Below are positions 8,745 to 20,555 of a DNA stretch of 37,296 nt, one piece after another. The position numbers and the translations under genes were made by a program. The DNA comes from Mediterranea sp. (in: CFB group bacteria) (GTDB lineage: Bacteria; Bacteroidota; Bacteroidia; Bacteroidales; Bacteroidaceae). The stretch is from contig JAISIZ010000026.1 of the NCBI GenBank assembly GCA_031261785.1, forward strand, positions 1 through 37,296, written 5' to 3'. The notes under the pieces were generated by a model. The model ran no database searches. It had not been told where the DNA came from and worked only from the letters and a program-made list of their open reading frames with translations. Every line of letters begins with the position of its first letter. Positions within the stretch are counted from its first letter, which is position 1.

Positions 8745-9347
8745 TTATTTATAGGCGATGAGCCGGCTGATGTACTTGCCGATGATGTCGAACTCAATGT
8801 TCACCACGCTGCCCACGCCGATGGTGTGGAAGTTGGTGTGCTCGTACGTATAGGGGATGATGGCCACTTGGAACGTGTCGTCGGTGGGGTTGCACACCGT
8901 GAGGCTCACGCCGTTCACCGTCACCGAGCCTTTGTCCACGGTGATGTAGCCGCGGTTGGCCATCTCTTTGTCGAAAGCGTAGCCGAAGGTGAAGTACCAG
9001 CTTCCGTCGGCGTCCTTGATGTCGACGCAGGTCGCCGTCTGGTCCACGTGTCCTTGAACGATGTGCCCGTCCAGCCTTCCGTTCATCATCATGCTGCGCT
9101 CCACGTTCACTTTGTCGCCGACGTGCAGCGTGCCGAGGTTGGATCGATCGAGGGTCTCCTTCATGGCTGTCACCGTGTAGGTATCGTCCGTCAGGCTGAC
9201 TACCGTCAGGCAGACGCCATTGTGCGAGATGCTTTGATCGATCTTCAATTCGTTCACGAACGAGCATGCGAACGTGAAGTGCACGTTCTCCCGTTCTTTT
9301 GTCAATGCCACCAGCGTGGCGTATTCTTCTACTATTCCACTGAACAT
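8745..9347 (-). CDS. ribE: Riboflavin synthase, alpha chain
   Basis: A 200-residue enzyme that dismutates two 6,7-dimethyl-8-ribityllumazine molecules to riboflavin. It has the duplicated lumazine-binding barrels. The first starts MFSGIVEE and contains ISHNGVCLTVV; the second contains the parallel VTVNGVSLTVC. GRLDGHIVQGHVD carries the conserved active-site region. Length and start are standard for the family. It is transcribed away from the ATP synthase operon, and a promoter plus terminator structure lies 87-212 bases upstream of its start, raising the possibility of attenuation. No classical FMN riboswitch was recognised upstream. Confidence 0.96.
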   Translation of the reverse strand: MFSGIVEEYATLVALTKERENVHFTFACSFVNELKIDQSISHNGVCLTVVSLTDDTYTVTAMKETLDRSNLGTLHVGDKVNVERSMMMNGRLDGHIVQGHVDQTATCVDIKDADGSWYFTFGYAFDKEMANRGYITVDKGSVTVNGVSLTVCNPTDDTFQVAIIPYTYEHTNFHTIGVGSVVNIEFDIIGKYISRLIAYK

Positions 9348-9433
9348 GTTCTTTTACCTGTTTTAAAGCGATGTTTATATTCACCGCCAAAGGTACGAAT
9401 AAAAGTCGATAGGGAGGGGAGAGGCAGGGGCAT

Positions 9434-9468
9434 AAAAAAAGGGGCTTTTCGCAAAGCCCCTTTTTTTT
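9434..9468. terminator. Bidirectional intrinsic terminator
   Basis: GGGGCTTT at 9441-9448 pairs perfectly with AAAGCCCC at 9453-9460 around a four-base loop. The stem is flanked by seven A and eight T, so each strand ends in a U-tract. No plus-strand gene reads into it, so its useful direction is minus, ending the RNA that starts near 9522. Confidence 0.88.
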
Positions 9469-9522
9469 AGCTTTCAATAGGTATTAGTTTTTTTAAGGTA
9501 AAAAGATTGTTTTCAGGATAAC
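9434..9522 (-). ncRNA. Candidate small RNA or ribE leader attenuator
   Basis: A consensus minus-strand promoter (9527-9559) predicts a transcript starting near 9522. A perfect intrinsic terminator ends it at about 9434, giving an RNA of about 85-90 nt with no start codon of note. The body before the hairpin is A/U-rich and looks unstructured. Two readings fit: an independent small RNA, or premature termination within the ribE 5' leader, since ribE starts 87 bases further on. The conserved Bacteroidales-1 RNA family is worth testing as a match, but I cannot confirm membership from memory. Confidence 0.65.
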
Positions 9523-9526
9523 GGTG

Positions 9527-9559
9527 CAAATATAGCGTGTTTTTGCCTTACGTTCCAAA
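9527..9559 (-). promoter_or_regulatory. Consensus Bacteroidetes promoter (minus strand)
   Basis: On the minus strand TTTG (9559-9556) is followed by 21 bases and then TATATTTG (9534-9527). This is a full match to the TTTG-N19-21-TAnnTTTG consensus of the primary sigma factor in this phylum. The predicted start lies near 9522. Confidence 0.78.
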
Positions 9560-11842
<2,283 letters not shown>

Positions 11843-11888
11843 CATACATATATAATAAGGTATATACCCGAACGAAAAAACAGAAGCG

Positions 11889-12281
11889 ATGAGTATGGAA
11901 CGAACGAAGCGAAATTACCTGATCGGCCTGACGCTGCTTACTGCCATTAGCGGCGGAGTGGTCGACCTCCTGCTGAAAGAGGTCTTCCCGCAAGCCTATT
12001 TCGAGGCTTACCCCCTCATTCCGCTCTATTTCTTCCTGCTCGAGCTGCTTGTCTTCTACATCCTCTACCGCCGTCGCGACACGCGCCAGGCGCCACTTTG
12101 GCTGATGGCCCTGAAGATGGTCAAGTTCGTGCTGTCGGCATTGGTTGCCGTGGCTTACTGCCTGTTGGTGGGACATCACGTCAAGGAGTTCCTGCTGGTG
12201 TTCGTCTTCTTCTACCTGCTATACCTGGTCTACGAGACGATATTCTTCGCGAGGAAAGGAGGAGGCAAGGAGACAAGTTAA
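11889..12281 (+). CDS. Four-helix membrane protein in the atp operon, AtpI-like in position
   Basis: 130 residues with four predicted membrane segments: about 9-27 (YLIGLTLLTAISGGVVDLLL), 40-60, 73-95 and 100-122 (LLVFVFFYLLYLVYETIFF). It ends in a basic tail. I do not recognise a named family by sequence. Its length, topology and position just before the a and c subunit genes match AtpI/UncI, which helps c-ring assembly or Mg2+ supply in other bacteria. That role is an inference from context. Forty-six bases separate it from atpC. Confidence 0.72.
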   Translation: MSMERTKRNYLIGLTLLTAISGGVVDLLLKEVFPQAYFEAYPLIPLYFFLLELLVFYILYRRRDTRQAPLWLMALKMVKFVLSALVAVAYCLLVGHHVKEFLLVFVFFYLLYLVYETIFFARKGGGKETS

Positions 12282-12287
12282 AAAAGA

Positions 12288-12363
12288 GACGAGTTGACAA
12301 GGGCCTCGCGGACCGGAGACTAAGACTGTCTCCCTCGTTCCCTCGTCCCCTTGTCCCCTCGTT
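12288..12363 (+). repeat. Inverted repeat with nested hairpin and 8-bp tandem repeats before atpB
   Basis: The 16 bases at 12288-12303 can pair with 12348-12363 (two mismatches, one wobble). A second hairpin GGAGAC/GTCTCC (12315-12320 with 12328-12333) nests inside. The right part, 12332-12363, is four tandem 8-mers of the form CCCTYGTY. No U-tract follows, so this looks like an intra-operon RNA structure rather than a terminator. Confidence 0.55.
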
Positions 12364-12380
12364 AACCAAGAGAATAGAAT

Positions 12381-13478
12381 ATGAAACAATTGCGTAATAT
12401 CATAACCCCGCTGTTGCTGCTGGCCTGCCTCTTTGGGGTCGGGACACATGCCGCCGCCGAGGATCGAAAAAGCCCGGTGGACGTGAAGAGCGTCATGTTC
12501 GGCCACATCGGCGACGCGTACGAGTGGGAGATCACTACCGTGGGGCAGACGCGCCTCAGCATCCCGCTGCCTATCATCGTGTATAGCCGCACGACGGGAT
12601 GGCACGCCTTCCTCTACTCCACGCTGGAGCGCGACGGCGGCACGTACGAGGGCTTTCATATAGCCCCCGCGGGCAGCAAGTACGAGGGAAAGATCGTGGA
12701 GACGGGAGCCGACGGACAGGAGGTCCGCCCGTGGGACATCTCCATCACCAAGGTGACGCTGGCGCTGCTCATCAACAGCGCGCTGCTCGTCCTCATCATC
12801 CTCTACACCGCCCGCTGGTACCGCAAGCGTCCGCTGGGGTCGCTCTCGCCGGGAGGTTTCGTGGGATTCATGGAGATGTTTATCATGATGATCAACGACG
12901 ACGTCATCAAGCCCGGCATAGGCCCCAACTACCGGAAGTTCGCGCCCTATCTGCAGACGGCGTTCTTCTTCATCTTCATCAATAACCTGATGGGGCTGAT
13001 CCCCTTCTTCCCCGGCGGGGCCAACGTGACGGGCAACATCGCCATCACCCTCGTGCTGGCTGTCTGCACGTTCGTGCTCATCAACGTCTTCGGTACCCGG
13101 ACGTACTGGAAGGACATCTTCTGGCCCGACGTGCCCTGGTGGCTCAAGGTGCCCATCCCGATGATGCCGTTCATCGAGTTCTTCGGCATCTTCACCAAGC
13201 CCTTCGCGCTGATGATTCGTCTGTTCGCCAACATGCTGTCGGGGCACATGGCGATGGTGGTGCTCACTTGCCTCATCTTTATCGGGGCGAGCATGGGACC
13301 CGTCTTCACGGGCACGTTCACCGTGGTGTCGGTAGCGTTCAACATCTTCATGAACCTGCTGGAACTGCTGGTGGCCTTTATCCAAGCTTATGTCTTCACC
13401 ATGCTCTCGGCCGTGTTCATCGGCCTGGCGCAGGAGGGAGGCGAGAAAAAAGAAATTATTGAATCACTTAAAAAATAG
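12381..13478 (+). CDS. atpB: F1Fo ATP synthase subunit a
   Basis: A 365-residue Fo subunit a, longer than E. coli's 271 because of an N-terminal signal peptide (LLLLACLFGVGTHAAA) and a periplasmic segment of roughly 100 residues. This extension is usual in Bacteroidetes. The membrane core begins near residue 125. It includes NNLMGLIPFFPGGANVTGN and the conserved arginine of the proton path in FALMIRLFANMLSGH. The C-terminal helix has LLELLVAFIQAYVFTMLSAVFIG. It forms the half-channels next to the c-ring. atpE follows after 6 bases. Confidence 0.96.
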   Translation: MKQLRNIITPLLLLACLFGVGTHAAAEDRKSPVDVKSVMFGHIGDAYEWEITTVGQTRLSIPLPIIVYSRTTGWHAFLYSTLERDGGTYEGFHIAPAGSKYEGKIVETGADGQEVRPWDISITKVTLALLINSALLVLIILYTARWYRKRPLGSLSPGGFVGFMEMFIMMINDDVIKPGIGPNYRKFAPYLQTAFFFIFINNLMGLIPFFPGGANVTGNIAITLVLAVCTFVLINVFGTRTYWKDIFWPDVPWWLKVPIPMMPFIEFFGIFTKPFALMIRLFANMLSGHMAMVVLTCLIFIGASMGPVFTGTFTVVSVAFNIFMNLLELLVAFIQAYVFTMLSAVFIGLAQEGGEKKEIIESLKK

Positions 13479-13748
<270 letters not shown>

Positions 13749-13760
13749 AAGCCCGAGCGT

Positions 13761-14264
13761 ATGTCATTGCTTATACCCGATAGCGGACTGCTTTTCTGGA
13801 TGGTCATCGCCTTCGGCGTGGTGTTTGTCATACTGGCCAAGTACGGCTTCCCCGTCATCGTCAAGATGGTGGAGGATCGCAAGGCGTACATCGACCAGTC
13901 GCTGGAGGTGGCCCGCGAGGCCAACGTCAAGCTGGCCGACCTCAAAGCCGAGGGAGAGGCCATCGTCGCCGCGGCCAACAAGGAGCAAGGACGCATCCTC
14001 AAGGAGGCCATGGCCGAGCGCGAGAAGATTATCCACCAAGCCCGCGAGGCCGCCGAGAAGACGGCGCAGAAAGAGCTGGCCGCCCTGAAGGAGCAGATCC
14101 AACGCGAGAAGGAAGAGGCCATCAGGGACATCCGCCGGCAAGTGGCCGCCCTCTCCGTCGACATCGCAGAGAAGGTGCTCCGCAAGAGCTTGGCCGACAA
14201 GGAGGCGCAGATGGGCATGATCGACCGCATGCTCGACGAAGTATTAACCCCCAATAAGAACTGA
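13761..14264 (+). CDS. atpF: F1Fo ATP synthase subunit b
   Basis: A 167-residue peripheral-stalk subunit. One N-terminal membrane helix ([24 protein letters not shown], about 10-33) is followed by a long Ala/Glu/Lys-rich coiled coil (about 40-140) with [24 protein letters not shown] near its start. The C-terminal part ([19 protein letters not shown]) is the delta-contacting segment. There is a single b gene, so a homodimeric stalk is expected. Confidence 0.95.
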   Translation: MSLLIPDSGLLFWMVIAFGVVFVILAKYGFPVIVKMVEDRKAYIDQSLEVAREANVKLADLKAEGEAIVAAANKEQGRILKEAMAEREKIIHQAREAAEKTAQKELAALKEQIQREKEEAIRDIRRQVAALSVDIAEKVLRKSLADKEAQMGMIDRMLDEVLTPNKN

Positions 14265-14270
14265 CGCGAG

Positions 14271-14830
14271 ATGGAAGTCGGAATACTATCCATGCGATAC
14301 GCCAAGGCGCTGCTCGAGTACGCCACGGAGAAGGGGATGGCGAAACGGATCTACCAGGAGATGTACAACCTCTCCTACGGGTTCTACAGCCAGCCACAGC
14401 TGCGCGCGACGCTCGACAACCCCGTCGTCTCCATCCGCGAGAAGCTCGCGCTGGTGTGCGCGGCGGCCGACGGCGACGGCGAGTCCGTGCGCGAGTTCGT
14501 GCGTTTCGTCACTCTCGTGCTGCGCAACAAGCGGGAGGGGTACCTACAGTTCATCTCGCTGATGTACCTCGACCTCTACCGCAAGCTCAAGCACATCGGC
14601 GTGGGACGGCTCATCACCGCCGTGCCCGTCGACAAGGCGACCGAGGAACGCATCCGCCAGGCGGCGGCGCACGTGCTGCACGCCGACATGGAGCTGGAGA
14701 CGTGGGTGGTGCCCGAGATCGAGGGAGGATTCATCTTCGACATCAACGACTATCGCCTCGACGCCAGCGTGGCCACGCAGCTCAAACGCGTGAAACAACA
14801 GTTTATAGATAAGAATAGGAGAATTGTATA

Positions 14831-14831
<1 letters not shown>
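14271..14831 (+). CDS. atpH: F1Fo ATP synthase subunit delta
   Basis: A 186-residue OSCP/delta subunit that joins the b stalk to the top of F1. The N-terminal helical domain starts with [15 protein letters not shown] (about residues 8-22). The C-terminal domain contains [18 protein letters not shown] and the conserved [28 protein letters not shown] end. Its stop shares one base with the atpA start (TAATG at 14829-14833), which favours coupled translation. Confidence 0.94.
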
Positions 14832-16417
<1,586 letters not shown>

Positions 16418-16422
16418 CGACC

Positions 16423-17337
16423 ATGCCCTCACTCAAAGAAGTAAAGACCCGCATCAGGTCCGTCAAGAGCACCCGCAAGATCACCTCCGCCATGAAGATG
16501 GTGGCCTCGGCCAAGCTGCACAAGGCGCAGGGCACCATCGAGAGCATGATGCCCTACCAGCGCGAGCTGAACCGCATCCTCTCCAACTTCCTGGGCGGCG
16601 ACCTCCGGGTGGAATCGCCCTACGTGGCGCGGAAGGAGACGAAGCGCGTGGCGCTTGTCCCCTTCTCGTCCAACAGCTCCCTCTGCGGGGCGTACAACGC
16701 CAACGTCATCAAGCTCCTCGGCCAGGCCGTGGAAGAGTACGTCCCGGCATTGGGCAAGGAGAACGTCCTCGTCTTCCCCGTGGGGAAGAAGGTGGAGGAG
16801 GCCGTGAAGCGGATGGGATTCCAGCCGCAGGCCGACGCCGAGACGCTCGCCGATAAGCCCACTTACCAAGAGGCCGCCGACCTGGCGCGCCGACTGATGG
16901 AGATGTACGCCGCCGGCGAAGTGGACCGCGTGGAGCTGATCTATCACCACTTCAAGTCCACCGGCACGCAAGTGCTGACGCGCGAGGCGTACCTCCCCGT
17001 CGACCTTACGCAAGTAGGGAATCCCAATGATGCCGCCACCGCCGACGGGACGAACGCCGACGCGACGGCTGACGCCGCCTACCGTGCCGACTACATCGTG
17101 GAACCCTCGCCCGAGCAATTAGTGGCCGACCTTATCCCCACCGTGCTCTGCCAGCGTCTCTTCACCGCCGCCGCGGACTCGAGCGCGTCGGAGCACGCCG
17201 CGCGCACGCTGGCCATGCAAGTGGCCACCGACAATGCCAACGACCTCATCCAAGACCTCACGAAGCAGTACAACAAGACGCGCCAACAGGCCATCACCAG
17301 CGAGCTGCTCGACATCGTGGGCGGATCGATGAAGTAA
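16423..17337 (+). CDS. atpG: F1Fo ATP synthase subunit gamma
   Basis: A 304-residue rotor subunit. The N-terminal coiled-coil helix begins SLKEVKTRIRSVKSTRKITSAMKMVASAKL. The central Rossmann-like part has SSNSSLCGAYNANVIK. The C-terminal helix contains AMQVATDNANDLIQDLTKQYNKTRQQAITSELLDIVGG-type sequence. An Ala/Asp/Thr-rich stretch near residues 205-225 (NDAATADGTNADATADAA) is an unusual low-complexity insertion, probably in a surface loop. It is the last gene of the operon and converges on the AraC-type gene. Confidence 0.96.
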   Translation: MPSLKEVKTRIRSVKSTRKITSAMKMVASAKLHKAQGTIESMMPYQRELNRILSNFLGGDLRVESPYVARKETKRVALVPFSSNSSLCGAYNANVIKLLGQAVEEYVPALGKENVLVFPVGKKVEEAVKRMGFQPQADAETLADKPTYQEAADLARRLMEMYAAGEVDRVELIYHHFKSTGTQVLTREAYLPVDLTQVGNPNDAATADGTNADATADAAYRADYIVEPSPEQLVADLIPTVLCQRLFTAAADSSASEHAARTLAMQVATDNANDLIQDLTKQYNKTRQQAITSELLDIVGGSMK

Positions 17338-17350
17338 CTGATCATCAGCA

Positions 17351-17384
17351 CCCCGGACGAAATCCGTAGAGGTTAAGTCCGGGG
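17351..17384. terminator. Hairpin between convergent atpG and AraC-type gene
   Basis: CCCCGGAC (17351-17358) pairs with GTCCGGGG (17377-17384) across an 18-base loop. Neither strand has a clear U-tract after it, so its action as an intrinsic terminator is uncertain. Position between converging operons is the main support. Confidence 0.45.
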
Positions 17385-17394
17385 GGCGAAATGA

Positions 17395-19116
17395 TTAGTG
17401 ATTAGTGACCTTTGTCCGGACATATTCCGAGGGCGCGTATCCGGTCTCTTTCTTGAAGGTCCTGTAGAACGTGGAACGGTCGCGAAAGCCACACTCCGTA
17501 CTGATGGCATCGATGCTGTATTGATTGCCCGTCTCTTCCAACAGGCAAATGGCTTTCCGCACGCGGTATTGGTTGACAAACTCATTGAAGTTCTTTTCGG
17601 CAACCTGGTTGATGCAGTATGACAGGTTGGAACGGCTCACTTTCAGCGCGTCGCATAACTTCGGAAGGGTGAAGTCGGCTTGCAGGTAGGGATGCTCGTT
17701 CTCCATATAGTGAACCGCACGGTTATAGAGCAAGATAGCGTCGGCGTCGGAAAGTGGCGGCGCGCCACGGGACACCACCCGATGAAACGACATGCCACGA
17801 GGCGGGAATGACGGCTTTACGACAATATGCTGTATGTATTTCAATGCTTTGGACGCAGGCTGATAGAAGCAGAGCGCGAAGAGCGAACAGATGCTCACGA
17901 TGGCGAAGGCGGCACCGGAAGCCGGGACTTCGTATCGAGGACGGAGGTTATTCGAACGGCCAAACGTTTCGAATATCGACAGGGGATCCTCCTCCATCTG
18001 TTCGATAAGTGGGCTGAGATTGACGCTTTCTTGGCTTTCCCAGACTATTATATCTGCCGAATCGCGCATGTGGAAAGCACGGTCGGTTTCTCCGATAAGC
18101 GCGTAATACTTGGCTTTCACGGCATATAGCTCATCATCGCGTTTCGTTTCTGCCCGGCCGTTATACTCCTCTGCCAGCTTGATGTACCTCCAGGCCTTTC
18201 CGGCGTTATGCTTCATGATGTATGTTTCTGCCAGGTTGATAGTCCTGCCGCAGGCGTAGCGGTAGTCTTTGAGGGACACGATGCTGTCGATCGACGCTTT
18301 CAGCAGTGGAATGGCTTTGTCGTACTGTCTGTCGAGCAGATAGGCATTGCCGATGTTGCCTTGCGCGACGGCGTTCCAATAGGTTTTGTTGCTGGAGCTT
18401 TGTTGGGACAGGTTCTCGCGCTCGGTGATGAGGGTGAAGGTGTGCCGTGCTTTTCGGTATCGTCCGTGCTTCATGTGTATCAGTCCGATGAGGTTGTAGG
18501 TCGGTGCCAAAGCTCCTACGGTCACGGCTATACGCGGAGTGTCAAGAATGGGGTCGATCATCCGGAGGGTCATCTCATCGTCGCCGAGGTGATAATACAT
18601 GTTTCCGATCTCCAACCGATACCAGAGCAACGGCGGAAACGTGTGGGGTGGTACGCGTGAGATGATTTTCTTCATGGCGACAGAGAGCTTGAACATCATG
18701 TCATAGTTGTGCAGATGCAGGCGGTAGTTTTCGAATGCATGGAACAATAGGTAGAGAGCCTGCGCCAGGTGCTCCTCACGGTAAGCGGTGCCTGCCAGTT
18801 CGATGTAGCGGTGGGTGGCTTCTTCGCGCGACATGATTCCCGAAGCCTCTTGTCGCCACACTTCGAAGTAATTGGCCGTTACCTCCATCTCCTTATTGCC
18901 TTTGCGGGCGGCTTCTACCATCAAGTCGGCATAGTGTTTCCATTGGTGGGGACTATTGAGGCGGATGGAGTCTATCCAGTGATCCAACTCAACGGAATAC
19001 GCTTCGAAAGGGCGATTGAGCAAGGACACGAACGGGTTCGATTCTGCTTTGGCTATAGGCGAAACGTACAGCAAAAGTAGTATAGCGAGAAGTCGTATGT
19101 AACCATGTATCCTCAT
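17395..19116 (-). CDS. Membrane-anchored TPR / AraC-type transcriptional regulator
   Basis: 573 residues. A signal-like N-terminal hydrophobic segment (residues 6-24) precedes a helical region with TPR-like repeats (about 100-350, e.g. AQGNIGNAYLLDRQYDKAIPLLKASI). A membrane helix follows at about 399-418 (GAAFAIVSICSLFALCFYQP), then a C-terminal AraC HTH (about 470-570) with the diagnostic CGFRDRSTFYRTFKKETGYAPSEY-type end. The predicted arrangement is a periplasmic TPR sensor joined to a cytoplasmic DNA-binding domain in one polypeptide. Such regulators occur in Bacteroidetes. Lying just after the fimbrial genes on the same strand, it probably controls them, though this is inference. Confidence 0.88.
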   Translation of the reverse strand: MRIHGYIRLLAILLLLYVSPIAKAESNPFVSLLNRPFEAYSVELDHWIDSIRLNSPHQWKHYADLMVEAARKGNKEMEVTANYFEVWRQEASGIMSREEATHRYIELAGTAYREEHLAQALYLLFHAFENYRLHLHNYDMMFKLSVAMKKIISRVPPHTFPPLLWYRLEIGNMYYHLGDDEMTLRMIDPILDTPRIAVTVGALAPTYNLIGLIHMKHGRYRKARHTFTLITERENLSQQSSSNKTYWNAVAQGNIGNAYLLDRQYDKAIPLLKASIDSIVSLKDYRYACGRTINLAETYIMKHNAGKAWRYIKLAEEYNGRAETKRDDELYAVKAKYYALIGETDRAFHMRDSADIIVWESQESVNLSPLIEQMEEDPLSIFETFGRSNNLRPRYEVPASGAAFAIVSICSLFALCFYQPASKALKYIQHIVVKPSFPPRGMSFHRVVSRGAPPLSDADAILLYNRAVHYMENEHPYLQADFTLPKLCDALKVSRSNLSYCINQVAEKNFNEFVNQYRVRKAICLLEETGNQYSIDAISTECGFRDRSTFYRTFKKETGYAPSEYVRTKVTNH

Positions 19117-19215
19117 GTCAATGCCGTGCTGAGATGGATTGGGAAATAATTATTTGCTTCTATTATAATATGATAACGCAAGCAGGCTTCCTATTGTTCA
19201 TGGGGGGACGCATAC

Positions 19216-19266
19216 GAAGAGTGTATGTCAAGAAACAATCGGTCCGTTTCTTGACATACACTCTTC
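19216..19266. repeat. Perfect 21-bp inverted repeat between fimbrillin and regulator genes
   Basis: Bases 19216-19236 are the exact reverse complement of 19246-19266, separated by 9 bases. As RNA on either strand this would be a very stable hairpin. There is no U-tract, so it is not a standard intrinsic terminator. It sits 51 bases after the last fimbrillin stop and 100 bases before the regulator start, both minus strand. Confidence 0.85.
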
Positions 19267-19317
19267 AATATATCAACTGTTCGTGATTGTGCTTAGGTGT
19301 ACTGTTTCGATGCCTTT

Positions 19318-20544
19318 TTATTGAAAGACAGGTTGTTGTGTGTAGATGTTGTACCAGTCGGCTACCGATATGTTCACCTCCACGCTTCCTTCAGCCGGCG
19401 GAATAGGTTTATCGGGGTCGTCCGAGCCTTTGCCGGTGATGTTGAGGCTAATCTTGTAGAGCTGGTTACGCTTGATGACACCGTCGCCCGCACCCTTGTC
19501 GACCGTGATGCCATTGCCCGCGAGGTTGACGGCTATCGGGTAGTACACCGTTTCGTAGGGGGTGCTGTCGTCTATCGCGGCGCGTGTGGCGTCGTAGGCG
19601 TAGTAGCGTGCTTGCACCACCATGCTGGTGTACTTGTCGGTCGAGTTCTTGGTCGAGTTGGGGAAGACGTAGAATCCGTAGGTAGGCTGGACGATGGGTT
19701 CCATGATGCCTACCGCTTCGGCATGCTTAAAGTCGTTGGCCAACCACGGATAGTTCACCGCTCCGGTGGTCTTGTCAATGGCGTCGATAGGCGTATCGCC
19801 GCTGTTGCGTAGCATAGTAGGAACCATGTCAAGATCGGACATGCTCATCACGTTCTTCATGTACACCCGCTCGGGCCGCACCAGCGGACCTTGAGGGTCT
19901 TTCCCCGCGGCGTCACCCTTGTAATCCTTCAACCGGACGGACACTTTCTCTAAAGAGACGAGTGACACGAAGCGGCTCACCTGGATCGTCACCTGTGTCG
20001 TACCTCCGCGCGCCACATTGACCGAATTGACATATCCCGACATGGGTACCCATTCGGGCGACTGGACGTATTCATTGATCCGGGCTTGCTCGATAGGCCA
20101 TGGCAGCGCGCTTTGGTGCAGGGTGTTGGTAAGCGGCATATAGCTCTTTGCCCGTACCAGGCTAATGTCTGTCAATCCTTTCAATATCTCTAATTCCGCG
20201 TCGGTCATGTTGACGTACGCATAGACATTCTGTTTACCCGATTTGACCTTCATCGTCACCTTGCCGTCGAGAATTTCCGACTTCCCGAAGGTGTACATAT
20301 ACTCTGCGGGGGCATTCCCCGTTGGGACGGTAATCACCGTGAGCCGTTCCATGTCGGTCGCGTCGTTGCCGGTAGGCAATGCTTCGGCTCGGGTGCCTTG
20401 CGTGCCCGCGTCAATCTTTATGGTTAGCATGGCGTCCGTTTCGCCAGCCTCTTGGGAGTTGAATATTGTTTCTTCGTCGTTGTTGCCGCATGCGGCGAGT
20501 GCCAACGACGCCATGAATGTGAGAAATATGTATCTTGCTTTCAT
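19318..20544 (-). CDS. Fimbrillin family lipoprotein (third of three)
   Basis: 408 residues from the ATG at 20544, which is chosen because it gives a clean lipoprotein signal (MASLALAACGNNDE). The sequence has the P. gingivalis FimA/Mfa-type layout. A GTRAEALP segment sits near the mature N-terminus, where gingipain-like processing occurs in relatives, followed by LTVITVP and a conserved GDGVIKRNQLYKISLNITGKG block. It ends in the strand VEVNISVADWYNIYTQQPVF. In this family, protomers polymerise by donor-strand exchange after proteolytic removal of the N-terminal strand. Whether it is a shaft or an accessory subunit cannot be told. Confidence 0.82.
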   Translation of the reverse strand: MKARYIFLTFMASLALAACGNNDEETIFNSQEAGETDAMLTIKIDAGTQGTRAEALPTGNDATDMERLTVITVPTGNAPAEYMYTFGKSEILDGKVTMKVKSGKQNVYAYVNMTDAELEILKGLTDISLVRAKSYMPLTNTLHQSALPWPIEQARINEYVQSPEWVPMSGYVNSVNVARGGTTQVTIQVSRFVSLVSLEKVSVRLKDYKGDAAGKDPQGPLVRPERVYMKNVMSMSDLDMVPTMLRNSGDTPIDAIDKTTGAVNYPWLANDFKHAEAVGIMEPIVQPTYGFYVFPNSTKNSTDKYTSMVVQARYYAYDATRAAIDDSTPYETVYYPIAVNLAGNGITVDKGAGDGVIKRNQLYKISLNITGKGSDDPDKPIPPAEGSVEVNISVADWYNIYTQQPVFQ

Positions 20545-20555
20545 AATGCTATCTG

